Positions 36,437-45,741 of a stretch of DNA of 64,000 nt are shown here, piece by piece. The notes below the pieces were generated by a model. That model searched no databases and had not been told where the DNA came from. It saw only the letters and a list, made by a program, of their open reading frames with translations. A program made the position numbers and the translations under genes. The DNA comes from Asticcacaulis endophyticus (GTDB lineage: Bacteria > Pseudomonadota > Alphaproteobacteria > Caulobacterales > Caulobacteraceae), in the NCBI RefSeq assembly GCF_014652575.1, contig NZ_BMZB01000001.1, forward strand, positions 1,293,722-1,357,721, written 5' to 3'. Position 1 is the first letter of the stretch. Each line of letters starts with the position of its first letter.

Positions 36437-39307
36437 ATGAAACCATTTATGTTTGCCCCCGCTTTTGCAGCCCTGCTGATGGCCAGCACGGCGCTTGCGG
36501 GCTCATTTGAAAAAACCGCCACCGGTATTGTGGTCAAGCCTGACAGCGGCCCGGCCAAAGAAGTGCGTCTTGAGGTCATCAATGACTCGGTCATCCATGT
36601 GCTGGCGGTCGATGATCCGGCCCGCCCGCAAATCGAATCCCTGATGGCGATGGCCAAACCTGCGGGTGCCTTCACGGTCACCGGTGCTGCCGATACGGTC
36701 ACGCTTGATGCCGGTAAGGCCAAGGCGGTGGTGTCCCTGAAAAGCGGGCTGATCACCTTTCAGGACGCCAGCGGCAAGACCCTGCTCGCGCAAGCCAAGG
36801 CCGACATCACACCGGTGCTGGTCGAGGGTAAACCCTATGTCGCCACCCACGCCCAGTTCAATAAGGGCACCTCTGAGGCATTTTATGGTCTGGGCCAGCA
36901 CCAGAACGCCCAGATGAACCTGAACGGTGAAAACGTCGAGTTGCGCCAGCACAATATGGACATCGGTATTCCGTTTGTCGTCTCCGACATGAACTACGGC
37001 ATCCTGTGGGACAATAACTCGGTCACGCGTTTCGGTAACCCGGTCCGTTTTGGTCTGGCCAGCCGTGATCTGAAGCTGACCACACCCGATGGCAAGGCCG
37101 GTTTGACCGCCAAATACTATGTCGACGGTAAGCTGATCCTGACCCGCACTGAGCCCGATGTCCGCTACCAGTTCCTGAGCGATGTCGACAAATATTGGCC
37201 GAAAGATGCCGCCCTGACCAAGGAAGCCACCACCGGCAAAAAGGTCAAGGTCGTCTGGGAAGGCACCATGACCTCCGACCAACCGGGCGTGCATAAGATG
37301 CGCCTGTTCGCGTCCGACTATGCGACCCTTAAAGTGGGGGATAAGACCCTTTTTGATCATGATATCTGGCGCATGGGCTGGAATGCCTGGTACAACAATT
37401 TCGAGCAAAGCTTTGAAGCCGGTAAGCCGGTTCCGCTTAGCCTCGAATGGGAGCCGTCGGGCGGCCTGATTTCCCTGCATCACTCCAACCCGGAACCCGA
37501 TGCCGATAAGCACTCCCTGCGCTTTACCTCTGAGGCGGGCACGGGCCTGAACTACTATTTCATCGCGGGCAAAGATATCGAAGGCGTGATCGGCGGCTAC
37601 CACCACGTCACCGGCACCCCGCCGATGATGCCGAAATGGGCTTACGGTTTCTGGCAGTCGCGTCAGCGTTATGAAACCCAGGATCAGTTGCTGGGTGTGC
37701 TCAAAACCTACCGCGACAACAAATGGCCGATCGACAATATTGTGCAGGACTGGTTCTACTGGCCGGAAGACCAGTGGGGCAGCCATAAGTTCGATCCGAC
37801 CCGCTTCCCTGATCCCAAGGGCTTAGTCGATAAGGTACACGCTCAAAACGCCCGCATCATGATCTCGATCTGGGGCAAGTATTATCCGAACACGGATAAC
37901 TATAAGGAATTTGACGCTAAGGGTTATATGTGGACCAAGAACGTCGAACTGGGCTTCAAGGACTGGGTCGGCCCCGGCTACCTCAACAGCCACTATTCAC
38001 CCTACAACAAAGAAGCCCGCGACATCTATTACCGCCAGATGAAAGAAGGTCTGGTGAAATACGGCTTCGATGCGTGGTGGATGGACAATACAGAGCCTGA
38101 CGTGCGCTCAAACACGTCGCCTGAGGAATTTGCCGAACTGATCACCCCGACCCAGATGGGGCCGGGCGCGCTGGTGCACAACGCCTATGCGACCATGAAC
38201 ACGCAGGCCATGTACGACGGCCTTAAGGTCGATCAGCCCGATACCCGCCAGTTCATCCTGACCCGCTCAGGCTTTGCCGGTGTTCAGCGCAACGCCGCGG
38301 CCCTGTGGTCCGGCGATGTCGTCGGCACCTGGGATAACCTGTACGATCAGATCTCAGCCGGTGTGCAGACGGGCTTCTCCGGTGTGCCCAACTGGACCCA
38401 CGACATTGGCGGTTATGCGCAGGAAACACGCTTTCAGGGTAATGATGTCGGTGGCTTGCAGGAAAACCGTGCGGCTGGTGGTACCGGCACGGCTGAGGAC
38501 CTGAAAGAATGGCGTGAGCTGAACCAGCGCTGGTGGCAGTTCGGCACCTTCTCGCCGCTGATGCGCTCGCACGGCGAAGGGGTGAAGCGCGAAATCCACG
38601 AAATCTCGCCCGAAGGCTCGCCCATGCGCGTCAACATGGTGTGGTTCCTGGAACTGCGCTACCGCTTGATGCCGTACATCTATTCGGCGGCGGCTGACAG
38701 CCACTATGCTTCGGCCCCGATCATGCGCGGCTTTGCCCTTGATTTCCCGACGGACGCCAAGGCTAAGAACGTCAACGACCAATACATGTTCGGTAAGTCG
38801 ATCCTGGTCGCCCCGGTGACTAAGTATCAGGCCACGTCGCGCAGCGTCTACCTGCCGATGGGCGCTGACTGGTATAATGCCTATACCGGCGCGAAAACCA
38901 CAGGCGGTCAGACGATCACGGTTGATGCGCCGCTCGATCAGATCCCGCTGTTTGTCAAATCCGGTGCGATCGTGCCTATGGGCCCGGTCATGCAGTATGT
39001 TGATGAAACACCGGACGCGCCGCTGACCCTCAATGTCTATACCGGCGCTGATGGCAGCTACAGCCTCTATGAAGATGATGGTGTGTCTAACGCCTACATC
39101 GAGGGCCAGTTCAGCCGTATCCCGTTCGCCTATAACGACAAGACCGGTGAACTGAAGATCGGTGCCCGTTCGGGCAGCTATAAGGGCATGGTCGCCAGCC
39201 GCACGTTCAAGGTCCGCTTTATCAAGGACGGCGGCAAAACCACCGACTTTGACGCAGCCGACCGGACCGTGACCTATACGGGTAAGGCTGTGACCGTGAA
39301 ACGATAA
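36437..39307 (+). CDS. Exported alpha-xylosidase, GH31 with inserted PA14 domain
   Basis: A 956-residue GH31 enzyme with a Sec signal peptide (MKPFMFAPAFAALLMASTALA). The N-terminal beta-sandwich is interrupted by a PA14-like module (about residues 225-350, with VHKMRLFASDYATLKVGDKTLF). The (beta/alpha)8 barrel follows, with nucleophile D550 (WWMDNTEPD) and acid/base D627 (LWSGDVVGTW). The PA14 insertion is the hallmark of the Cellvibrio xyloglucan alpha-xylosidase Xyl31A, which removes unsubstituted terminal xylose from xyloglucan oligosaccharides. It sits directly downstream of the GH35 gene, the same pair order as in known xyloglucan loci. A GGGAAG site precedes the ATG. Confidence 0.92.
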   Translation: MKPFMFAPAFAALLMASTALAGSFEKTATGIVVKPDSGPAKEVRLEVINDSVIHVLAVDDPARPQIESLMAMAKPAGAFTVTGAADTVTLDAGKAKAVVSLKSGLITFQDASGKTLLAQAKADITPVLVEGKPYVATHAQFNKGTSEAFYGLGQHQNAQMNLNGENVELRQHNMDIGIPFVVSDMNYGILWDNNSVTRFGNPVRFGLASRDLKLTTPDGKAGLTAKYYVDGKLILTRTEPDVRYQFLSDVDKYWPKDAALTKEATTGKKVKVVWEGTMTSDQPGVHKMRLFASDYATLKVGDKTLFDHDIWRMGWNAWYNNFEQSFEAGKPVPLSLEWEPSGGLISLHHSNPEPDADKHSLRFTSEAGTGLNYYFIAGKDIEGVIGGYHHVTGTPPMMPKWAYGFWQSRQRYETQDQLLGVLKTYRDNKWPIDNIVQDWFYWPEDQWGSHKFDPTRFPDPKGLVDKVHAQNARIMISIWGKYYPNTDNYKEFDAKGYMWTKNVELGFKDWVGPGYLNSHYSPYNKEARDIYYRQMKEGLVKYGFDAWWMDNTEPDVRSNTSPEEFAELITPTQMGPGALVHNAYATMNTQAMYDGLKVDQPDTRQFILTRSGFAGVQRNAAALWSGDVVGTWDNLYDQISAGVQTGFSGVPNWTHDIGGYAQETRFQGNDVGGLQENRAAGGTGTAEDLKEWRELNQRWWQFGTFSPLMRSHGEGVKREIHEISPEGSPMRVNMVWFLELRYRLMPYIYSAAADSHYASAPIMRGFALDFPTDAKAKNVNDQYMFGKSILVAPVTKYQATSRSVYLPMGADWYNAYTGAKTTGGQTITVDAPLDQIPLFVKSGAIVPMGPVMQYVDETPDAPLTLNVYTGADGSYSLYEDDGVSNAYIEGQFSRIPFAYNDKTGELKIGARSGSYKGMVASRTFKVRFIKDGGKTTDFDAADRTVTYTGKAVTVKR

Positions 39308-39431
39308 GATTGCGGTCTTTGGCCATCTAATACGCAGTCTGCGCTTGCAGGTACTAAATGTACCTGCGGCGCTTGCCGGCTATTATATGGCTCAAATCTC
39401 CCAATCTTATATTCGAGCCTGATTTTAAACT

Positions 39432-39464
39432 AAAACCCCCGCCGGAGCGATCCGGCGGGGGTTT
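39432..39464. terminator. Strong bidirectional rho-independent terminator
   Basis: AAACCCCCGCCGGA pairs with TCCGGCGGGGGTTT around a four-base loop, with A and T runs on each side. It ends the GH35-GH31 operon and the opposing GH74-esterase-GH29 operon. A second hairpin without a T run, GCAGGTAC-N5-GTACCTGC, lies upstream at 39347-39367. Confidence 0.93.
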
Positions 39465-39465
39465 G

Positions 39466-39654
39466 TTATTTGCGCTTGAACGGCAATGGCCGGTCGGGGT
39501 CGATGTTGAGGCTCACCAGCCACGCCCTAACGGCCTCGACCTTGCGGGCCTGCTCCAGCTTCTGTTCGCAGATCATGTCCTCGACCGCCCACATATAGGT
39601 GCGCAATTTGCGGGCGTAGAGGCTGATCGGGCAGCAGGGGTCATCAACAGGCAT
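39466..39654 (-). CDS. Small hypothetical protein (62 aa)
   Basis: A 62-residue frame 26 bases downstream of the fucosidase gene and ending two bases before the terminator, so it fits as the last gene of that operon. The sequence has two adjacent cysteines (DDPCCPISLYARKLRTYMW), a third cysteine (MICEQKLEQ) and a basic end (PLPFKRK). It is soluble, mostly helical and not obviously low-complexity. I do not recognise a family. The ribosome binding site (GAGGAA) is rather far upstream, so it may not be translated. Confidence 0.5.
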   Translation of the reverse strand: MPVDDPCCPISLYARKLRTYMWAVEDMICEQKLEQARKVEAVRAWLVSLNIDPDRPLPFKRK

Positions 39655-39680
39655 TAAGGCGCGGGTTCCTCATGGGCGGA

Positions 39681-41315
39681 CTAAACCAGAGTCTGGCCGG
39701 TGATTTTCAGCACCGGCGTTGCGGCCGGACGCTGAGCGGGCAGTTTCACATTTAGTCCGTCTGGAGACAATTCAAATTCCAGAGGTTGAGCTATACCCAA
39801 AAGTTCAACACGTTCAATAGTGGCTTTGGAAGTGAGCGTATTTTTTGCGAACGTGGTTATGAGCATCTGCCCGCCTTCAGGCCAGTCCTGAGCCAGCGCA
39901 TAAAGCGCGCCGTCCTTGGTGGTGAAGCGGATATCCTGAGCGGTAAAGGGTTTGGCGGCGGCTTCGTTCTGGTGTCCGGCACCGACTTCGGTCGGGCCTT
40001 CCCCAAACGTATGCCACGCGCGGGTGCCAAATATGGCCTCGCCATTAACCGCCATCCACGCCGCCATGTCCTCTAGGATCACCACTTCTTTCTCATCGAT
40101 TTCGCCATTGCCGCGAATCGGGATCGACAGCAACAGGTTGCCATTCTTTGAGACCGCATCGGTCAGCAACTGAATGACGTGCTTGGCGGACTTATAGCCA
40201 TCGCGCTCATAAAGGCCGCGATCATAGTGCCAGTTGCCGATGCAGGTGCAGGTCTGCCAGTATTCGGGGCGCAAGTACGCTGACGCCCCGCGCTCGACAT
40301 TGTTGGTCAGGGCCTTGGCCTGCGTGGCATCCAGCTTATTGCCGGTGACTACGGCCTCATTCTGTCCGTGCCATTTGGTGCTCTGGTTGTAGAGATAGGC
40401 CGTCGCCTCAAGGCCGACCCCGGCTAATGGGGTGACATAGTTGTCCATATAGACAAAATCGGGTTTGTACTTATCCATCAGGTCGTTCTGACGGGCCAGC
40501 CATTGCTTTGCGTAATAGGGGTTATTTTTCGGCTGAGCTTCGGTCCATTCGCCGGAGGTTTTGTCGTTAAACGCCTGCATGTCTTTGATGGACGTAATGC
40601 CATCGGGCGGCACCATGCCTTCGGCCCGTCCGGTGTAAAGCTCCTGCGGATCAAGGCCGTCCCACCATGTACCCTTGCCGTCCTTTTTGGTCAGGCGGAA
40701 GGCGTCATAGCGCACGCCCTTAAGCGGTCCCTCGGCGTCATAGCCGTAAGCCGTCTGCCACCAGTGCCAGGCGTGGGCCGAGTGATTGGAGACGCCGAAC
40801 CGTAAGCCTTCGGCCTTGACCAGCTTTTCCCATGTCCCGACGATATCTTTCTTGGGGCCGACGCGGACGCTGTTCCATGCGTGATATTTGGAGTCGTACA
40901 GATCGAGATTGTCGTGGTGGTTGGCCATAGCGACGATATATTTCGCGCCCGCCGCCTTATAGAGCTTGGTCAGGGTTTCCGGGTGCCACTTATCGGCTTT
41001 CCACTGACCGATGATGTCCAGAAAGCCGGTTTTGCTCGGGTGACCATAATTTTTGACGTGGTGGTCGTAGTAGAAATTACCCTGCATATACATCTGACGG
41101 CCGTACCAGTCGCCGGCTTCGGGCACGCACTGTGGCCCCCAGTGCGCCCAGATGCCGAGTTTGGCGTCCTTGAACCATTCCGGGGTCTGGTAGTTCTGAG
41201 ACAGAGACTCCCAGGTCGGTTTGAATTTTACCGGTTTCGCACTAGCCGTGGGTGCTATTGCGGCGGCAGTCAGCGCCGAGCCGGAGGCCAGAAGATCGCG
41301 ACGGGTGGTGGTCAT
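39681..41315 (-). CDS. Exported alpha-L-fucosidase, GH29
   Basis: A 544-residue GH29 enzyme. The N-terminus TTTRRDLLASG is a Tat signal. The barrel begins WFKDAKLGIWAHWGPQCVPE and carries VAMANHHDNLDLYDS. The catalytic nucleophile is predicted as D291 in DFVYMDNYVT. A beta-sandwich of about 100 residues follows. It removes terminal fucose, which in xyloglucan caps the galactose side chain. Known Proteobacterial xyloglucan loci often use GH95 for this step, so a GH29 here is a variation. Its ATG overlaps the stop of the acetylesterase gene by four bases. Confidence 0.9.
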   Translation of the reverse strand: MTTTRRDLLASGSALTAAAIAPTASAKPVKFKPTWESLSQNYQTPEWFKDAKLGIWAHWGPQCVPEAGDWYGRQMYMQGNFYYDHHVKNYGHPSKTGFLDIIGQWKADKWHPETLTKLYKAAGAKYIVAMANHHDNLDLYDSKYHAWNSVRVGPKKDIVGTWEKLVKAEGLRFGVSNHSAHAWHWWQTAYGYDAEGPLKGVRYDAFRLTKKDGKGTWWDGLDPQELYTGRAEGMVPPDGITSIKDMQAFNDKTSGEWTEAQPKNNPYYAKQWLARQNDLMDKYKPDFVYMDNYVTPLAGVGLEATAYLYNQSTKWHGQNEAVVTGNKLDATQAKALTNNVERGASAYLRPEYWQTCTCIGNWHYDRGLYERDGYKSAKHVIQLLTDAVSKNGNLLLSIPIRGNGEIDEKEVVILEDMAAWMAVNGEAIFGTRAWHTFGEGPTEVGAGHQNEAAAKPFTAQDIRFTTKDGALYALAQDWPEGGQMLITTFAKNTLTSKATIERVELLGIAQPLEFELSPDGLNVKLPAQRPAATPVLKITGQTLV

Positions 41316-43261
41316 GGAATGGCCTCTTCAAATGGAATAGCAGGCAGGTCTTGGTCGGAATAGAGATTAACATAGGGCGCGTCGGCCCAGGCATAGCGCA
41401 CGAATTTGGCGTCCGGCGTGTTGGCGGCTTTGAGCGTGACACTCATACCCGACACATCGGCGGCCACGAACCGGCAGGTTTTGGCCGCATCGCAGACCTC
41501 AAACCCGATAGCCTGAGCCGAGGAATAGGTTTGAAGCGCGCTATCAAACGTGATGACGATATCGGCACCGCTGCGCATCACCTTGACCGGCTGCGGGCCG
41601 CCGGAGGCAACAGTTTCACCATAGGCGACTTTGCGCGCCGCCAGCGCCAGACGCTGCCCAATCACGGTTTTTTGGGTGGGGTGGATATCAACGCGGTCAC
41701 CGATATCTATGGCGACGGCCAGCCCTGTTTTCGGGTCGGCACCCACCGCCCGTCGCTGAGCTTCGCGCAGTTCGGCCCAAGCGGATTGAGTTGGCGCCTT
41801 GGCCACCGGCCCGAAATTAGCCAGTTGCACCACCATAAACGGCAAATCCGGCGCCTCAAACGCGCGCCGCCAATCAGAAATCAGGGCGGGCAGCAGGCGG
41901 GCATATTCGGCGGGCTGAGAGACATTGGATTCGCCCTGATACCAGGCCGCCCCTTTGAGGGTGTAGGGCGCAATGGGCGCGATCATACCGTTATAGAGGT
42001 TGGTCAGGCCGCTGGTCGCCAGCCACGGGGTCGAGGGCGAATTTTTAAGCGCCGTGAGCGGGGCCGAGACCTTATATTTCCACTGAGCGGGCAGGGTGAC
42101 GCCCGATCCGTCCGCAAACGCGATCCGCCGGTCATCAGGTTTGCCCCACAATCCGCCGCCGCCGCCGGAATCGTAGGCGCGCACGGCAATGACGTTCTTA
42201 CCGGCCTTAAGCGTCCCCGCCGGAACGGCGTAGGTGCGTGGCGCGTTCCAGCTTTCGGTGGTGCCCACGACCTTGCCGTTCACGAACGTAGTGTCGCCGT
42301 CATCGACCGGGCCGAGTTCAACTACGGCGGCCTGTTTTGCCTGCACGGCGGTCAGCGTGACCGAGGCGCGATACCAGATCACGCCATCGAAGAAGGTCAA
42401 TTCCGGCTTGCCAGCACTTTCCCAGAACTGATCAACCGTGATGGCGTCCCAGCCTCTGTCATCGAAATCACGCGTCGCCCATGTGGCCTTAGTTTTGGCA
42501 TCCGGTTCATTGGTGTTCCACCAGTTGAGCATGATCGCCTGCCACTCGGTTTTGGCGCGGGCCTCATCGCGGCTGTAGGTTTTCAGCGTTTCAAGGCCCT
42601 GATGATAGGTTTTCAGATCGCGCAACGCAGGCTCTGACATCCACGACTGAATGGTGGTGCCGCCCCATGACGAATGGATCATGCCGATGGGGACTTTCTG
42701 CGTTTTTTGCAACTCCTTGGCCATGTAGTAACAGACCGCCGAGGTATCGCCGGTCGTCTCTGGCCCCGCAGTGCGCCACGCCAATCGTTTGGGCAGGGTG
42801 TCTAGCGGGTTCGGTTGCGCATCGCGATCCACCGTCACAAAGCGGATATCCGGGTTGGCCGAGTTCTGGATTTCGTTGTAGGCGTTGGTGGCGTATTTGG
42901 TCTGAAACTCCATGTTCGACTGACCCGAACACAGCCAGACATCGCCCATGACCACATCGTTCAGGGCTGTGGTTGAGGTGCCGCTGGTGGCCTTAAGTGT
43001 GTACGGCCCACCGGCCTTGGTGGCGGGCAGGGTCGCCGTCCAGTGACCCTTGGTGTCGGCGGTGACGGGCACTGACACACCGGCCAATTCAACCATGACC
43101 GGTGCATTTGCAGCCGCCGTGCCCCAGACCTTGACCGGCGTATCCCTTTGCAGGACGGCATGGTCGCTGAAGATATTGTCAAAAGCGACCTGCGCCCACA
43201 CTGGTGAGGCAGCACTTATGGACGCCCCCAAAGCCGTAACGACCGTCAATAAAACCCGCAT
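41312..43261 (-). CDS. Secreted SGNH acetylesterase (sialate O-acetylesterase-like) with inserted jelly-roll domain
   Basis: A 649-residue carbohydrate esterase with a Sec signal peptide to about residue 23. The catalytic serine is S115 in CSGQSNMEF, and the distant Asp-x-x-His is near residues 524-527 (DRVDIHPTQ). Between the two halves of the esterase fold lies a GH2-like jelly-roll domain (about residues 255-375, DFDDRGWDAITV and WYRASVTL). Annotated relatives act on O-acetyl groups of sugars. Here, next to fucosidase and xyloglucanase, removal of acetyl groups from the galactosyl residues of xyloglucan is the likely job. It is coupled to GH29 by an ATGA overlap and starts nine bases after GH74. 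Confidence 0.87.
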   Translation of the reverse strand: MRVLLTVVTALGASISAASPVWAQVAFDNIFSDHAVLQRDTPVKVWGTAAANAPVMVELAGVSVPVTADTKGHWTATLPATKAGGPYTLKATSGTSTTALNDVVMGDVWLCSGQSNMEFQTKYATNAYNEIQNSANPDIRFVTVDRDAQPNPLDTLPKRLAWRTAGPETTGDTSAVCYYMAKELQKTQKVPIGMIHSSWGGTTIQSWMSEPALRDLKTYHQGLETLKTYSRDEARAKTEWQAIMLNWWNTNEPDAKTKATWATRDFDDRGWDAITVDQFWESAGKPELTFFDGVIWYRASVTLTAVQAKQAAVVELGPVDDGDTTFVNGKVVGTTESWNAPRTYAVPAGTLKAGKNVIAVRAYDSGGGGGLWGKPDDRRIAFADGSGVTLPAQWKYKVSAPLTALKNSPSTPWLATSGLTNLYNGMIAPIAPYTLKGAAWYQGESNVSQPAEYARLLPALISDWRRAFEAPDLPFMVVQLANFGPVAKAPTQSAWAELREAQRRAVGADPKTGLAVAIDIGDRVDIHPTQKTVIGQRLALAARKVAYGETVASGGPQPVKVMRSGADIVITFDSALQTYSSAQAIGFEVCDAAKTCRFVAADVSGMSVTLKAANTPDAKFVRYAWADAPYVNLYSDQDLPAIPFEEAIP

Positions 43262-43270
43262 GATATCCCC

Positions 43271-45457
43271 TTACTGTTTTGCTTCCGGCAGTTTGAAATC
43301 GCCATATAACACGCCGCGCCCGTCTGTGCCGATATAGAGGCGGCCAAATACCTTGGGGTCGCCGGCCATGACGCCGCGGATCGAGCCGAACTGCTTTGAC
43401 GGCGTGGTCAACCTGACCCAGCGCGCGCCCAGATCGGATGAGAAATAAAGCCCTTCGCGGTCATTAAGCTTACCCCAGACAAACAGGGACGGATAGGTTT
43501 CACCCGGAGCCGACTTGCCAAAAGCGACCGCCCAGGCTTCCTGAAAACCGGGCAGGGTGGAAAAGGTCTTGCCGCCATCATCTGAGACATTGAGCCCGTT
43601 CCAGCCACCGACCCACAGGTGCCCTTCATTGCCGGGGGCGGCCCGCATCCGCCCGCCCCAATCGACGGCATTTGAGGTTACGACCTTAAACGTCAGGCCG
43701 CCGTCTTCGGAGGCATAGACCGTCTTTTTGCGGTTATCATAAAGGTAGAATTTCTTAGGGTTCACCCGGTCGGCAATCGGGAAGATATGGCTTTCACTGT
43801 TGACCGGTGCGCCCGTCGACTTCACCCAAGTCTGGCCTTCGTCGGTTGAGACATAGGGCTCGGATTTGGCCGGCATCCACACCCACGACGCGCCATCTGC
43901 CGATACGCCGATGCCCATGGTCTGGTAATCATTGCCGGTGACGGTGGGGGGACGTGACGCAAAGCCCGTCCAGGTCTTGCCGCCATCTTCGGAATAATAG
44001 CCAAACGGCGGCCGGTCAGAGGTGCGCACGATCAGGCTGGGTTTGGCCTCGGCGAAGTCCATGCCGCGCGTGTGGACGCCGTTGGGATGGAAATAGGTCG
44101 AGTCTTTAGCCGAGGTCAGGTCGTCGTGCCTGAACCCGCCGATATCGCCCAGCGCTGAAAACACGGGGGCTCCCACAGGTGGCGAGACCAGTTCCAGAAC
44201 GGCGGTTTCTTCCAGTCCCTGATTGGTGAAGCGCCAGTTGAGCTTTGCGCCGGTATCGATGCTGGCCAATTCGCGGTTCTCCCACAGGCCATAGCCAGTG
44301 ACGTAGAACACCCGGCTGGAATCAAACGGATCGATATCGATATCGCCGATCCAGTGGCCTAGGTGGTCATGGCTGCCGCCCGCATAGGGCAACAGCCACG
44401 GCGCTTCGGAGGTGTCGAAGGCTGATTTTTTGCTCAAAGGCGTCCATGATTTCCCGCCGTTTGTGGATCGGAAAATCTCATCGCCCGACCCCCAGCGGTT
44501 GATCGTGGACACCACCAGCGTGCCGGGGTTTTGCTTATCCAGCGACAAGCCGGCATAGCCAAAGGTCTCAGTTGTGGGTTTAAGCGGGGTGATGTCGAAC
44601 CAGTGGTAGTTGTCGGGATCAAAGTGTCTGACCGCGCCGTCCTTGACGCCGTTAGGGCCGATCCCGTCGGCGAAGGTCATGAACAGCAGGCCGCCCGCAT
44701 CAAATTCGGCGTGGTGGGGCATCAGGCCCTTGGGGGTGCCGGGCACCGCGACCCAGGTCGCACCGTTATCATGAGACGCATAAAAGCTTTTGCCGTCTTT
44801 CGCTTCGACGCCCGCATAAAGACTGCCTTTCCCGTCCGGTAGGACCCACAGCACATGTTCGGCGGGCAGGGCATTTTTTGTCCATGTCAGGCCTGCGTCC
44901 GCGCTGCGCCAGAGGCCGTCACGGCTGGTGCCCAGCCACAGGGTCTGCGGGTTGGCCGGATCGACCACCAGACGCTCACCGGTAGAGCGACCATCGGCAT
45001 TCCCCCCCAGCCAGAACGGCAATTCCGTTTTGGTGAAGGTCTTGCCGCGGTCTTTGGAGATCAGGATCGCCCCTTTGCGGGCATTGCCGCCGAGATACTC
45101 GCCCGCCGCCAGATAAACGCGATCAGGGTTTTGCGGATCAAGACCGATCGAGAGTACGCCATAAAGCTGCGAATCGGCCTTGCCCAGAAAATCGAGCATC
45201 TGCACCCAACGTCCGGCGGCGCCATCAAAGCGGTAGGCCCCGCCGATATCGGTACGGGCATAGACAAGGCCCTTTTCGGTCGGGTGAAACACCACGCCGG
45301 GCACAAAACCGCCGCCCAGGATTTCGACATTCTGCCAGGTGTAAACGGGGGCTGTGGCCGGTTTTGGGGGCGGGGGCGGCGTTTGCGCCAGAGTTGTTGA
45401 TGTGAGCGCTAACATGGCGACTGACATCCCAGCCGCAATTAAACCTTCCCGTACCAT
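43271..45457 (-). CDS. Secreted xyloglucanase, GH74
   Basis: A 728-residue double seven-bladed beta-propeller enzyme that cuts the xyloglucan backbone. A Sec signal peptide is followed by a proline-rich linker (residues 26-33). Catalytic aspartates are predicted as D70 in ARTDIGGAYRF and D372 in IGDIDIDPFDSSR, both in the expected GH74 contexts. Repeated Asp-box-like turns (SKDRGKTF, SADAGLTW, SEDGGKTW) mark the blades. No cellulose-binding module is attached. It is the first gene of a three- or four-gene operon with the esterase, fucosidase and small ORF, and diverges from the LacI gene. Confidence 0.93.
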   Translation of the reverse strand: MVREGLIAAGMSVAMLALTSTTLAQTPPPPPKPATAPVYTWQNVEILGGGFVPGVVFHPTEKGLVYARTDIGGAYRFDGAAGRWVQMLDFLGKADSQLYGVLSIGLDPQNPDRVYLAAGEYLGGNARKGAILISKDRGKTFTKTELPFWLGGNADGRSTGERLVVDPANPQTLWLGTSRDGLWRSADAGLTWTKNALPAEHVLWVLPDGKGSLYAGVEAKDGKSFYASHDNGATWVAVPGTPKGLMPHHAEFDAGGLLFMTFADGIGPNGVKDGAVRHFDPDNYHWFDITPLKPTTETFGYAGLSLDKQNPGTLVVSTINRWGSGDEIFRSTNGGKSWTPLSKKSAFDTSEAPWLLPYAGGSHDHLGHWIGDIDIDPFDSSRVFYVTGYGLWENRELASIDTGAKLNWRFTNQGLEETAVLELVSPPVGAPVFSALGDIGGFRHDDLTSAKDSTYFHPNGVHTRGMDFAEAKPSLIVRTSDRPPFGYYSEDGGKTWTGFASRPPTVTGNDYQTMGIGVSADGASWVWMPAKSEPYVSTDEGQTWVKSTGAPVNSESHIFPIADRVNPKKFYLYDNRKKTVYASEDGGLTFKVVTSNAVDWGGRMRAAPGNEGHLWVGGWNGLNVSDDGGKTFSTLPGFQEAWAVAFGKSAPGETYPSLFVWGKLNDREGLYFSSDLGARWVRLTTPSKQFGSIRGVMAGDPKVFGRLYIGTDGRGVLYGDFKLPEAKQ

Positions 45458-45741
45458 ATCTGCTTCCCGTTATGTTTTTAGGGCTTGTTTCAGAACTCTT
45501 TCGCAAATTTTATTTTGCATTTGCGAAGGGGATTGCTGATCAAGCCTTTGATATTTGTAGGATAAAATATGACAGCGTTAGACAATAATGCAAGATGGAA
45601 AAGATTTCACAGGTGAAAATCGCGCCATTTGCTTTGAACGCGAAAGCGGATTATGGCTATAGCTGGTTGATTACATATCATTTTCATTATCATCGCCGGG
45701 GAAAGCGAGTGGTAATAAAATGAATAAGCTAGGGGAACAAC
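45458..45741. promoter_or_regulatory. Divergent control region between GH74 operon and LacI gene
   Basis: It contains an inverted repeat TTCGCAAA-N12-TTTGCGAA (45500-45527) and a TTTGTAGGATAAAATA element (45554-45569) shared with the GH35 promoter region. TGACAGCGTTAGACA at 45570-45584 is at best a degenerate LacI site, and a TTTCAC-AG-GTGAAA palindrome lies at 45605-45618. Which of these are used is unknown. Confidence 0.55.

Noticed and set aside
36503-37786. Minus-strand open frame of 427 codons inside the GH31 gene
   Set aside because: Antisense shadow of the alpha-xylosidase, with no ribosome binding site and no domain.
41252-42637. Plus-strand open frame of 461 codons across the acetylesterase
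   Set aside because: It is antisense to a well-supported esterase gene. The long frame is a by-product of GC-rich codon use, with arginine- and glycine-rich nonsense composition.
45570-45584. TGACAGCGTTAGACA as an operator for the GH74 operon
   Set aside because: The symmetry is broken at several positions and the spacing is off by one. Kept only as a weak possibility in the region entry.
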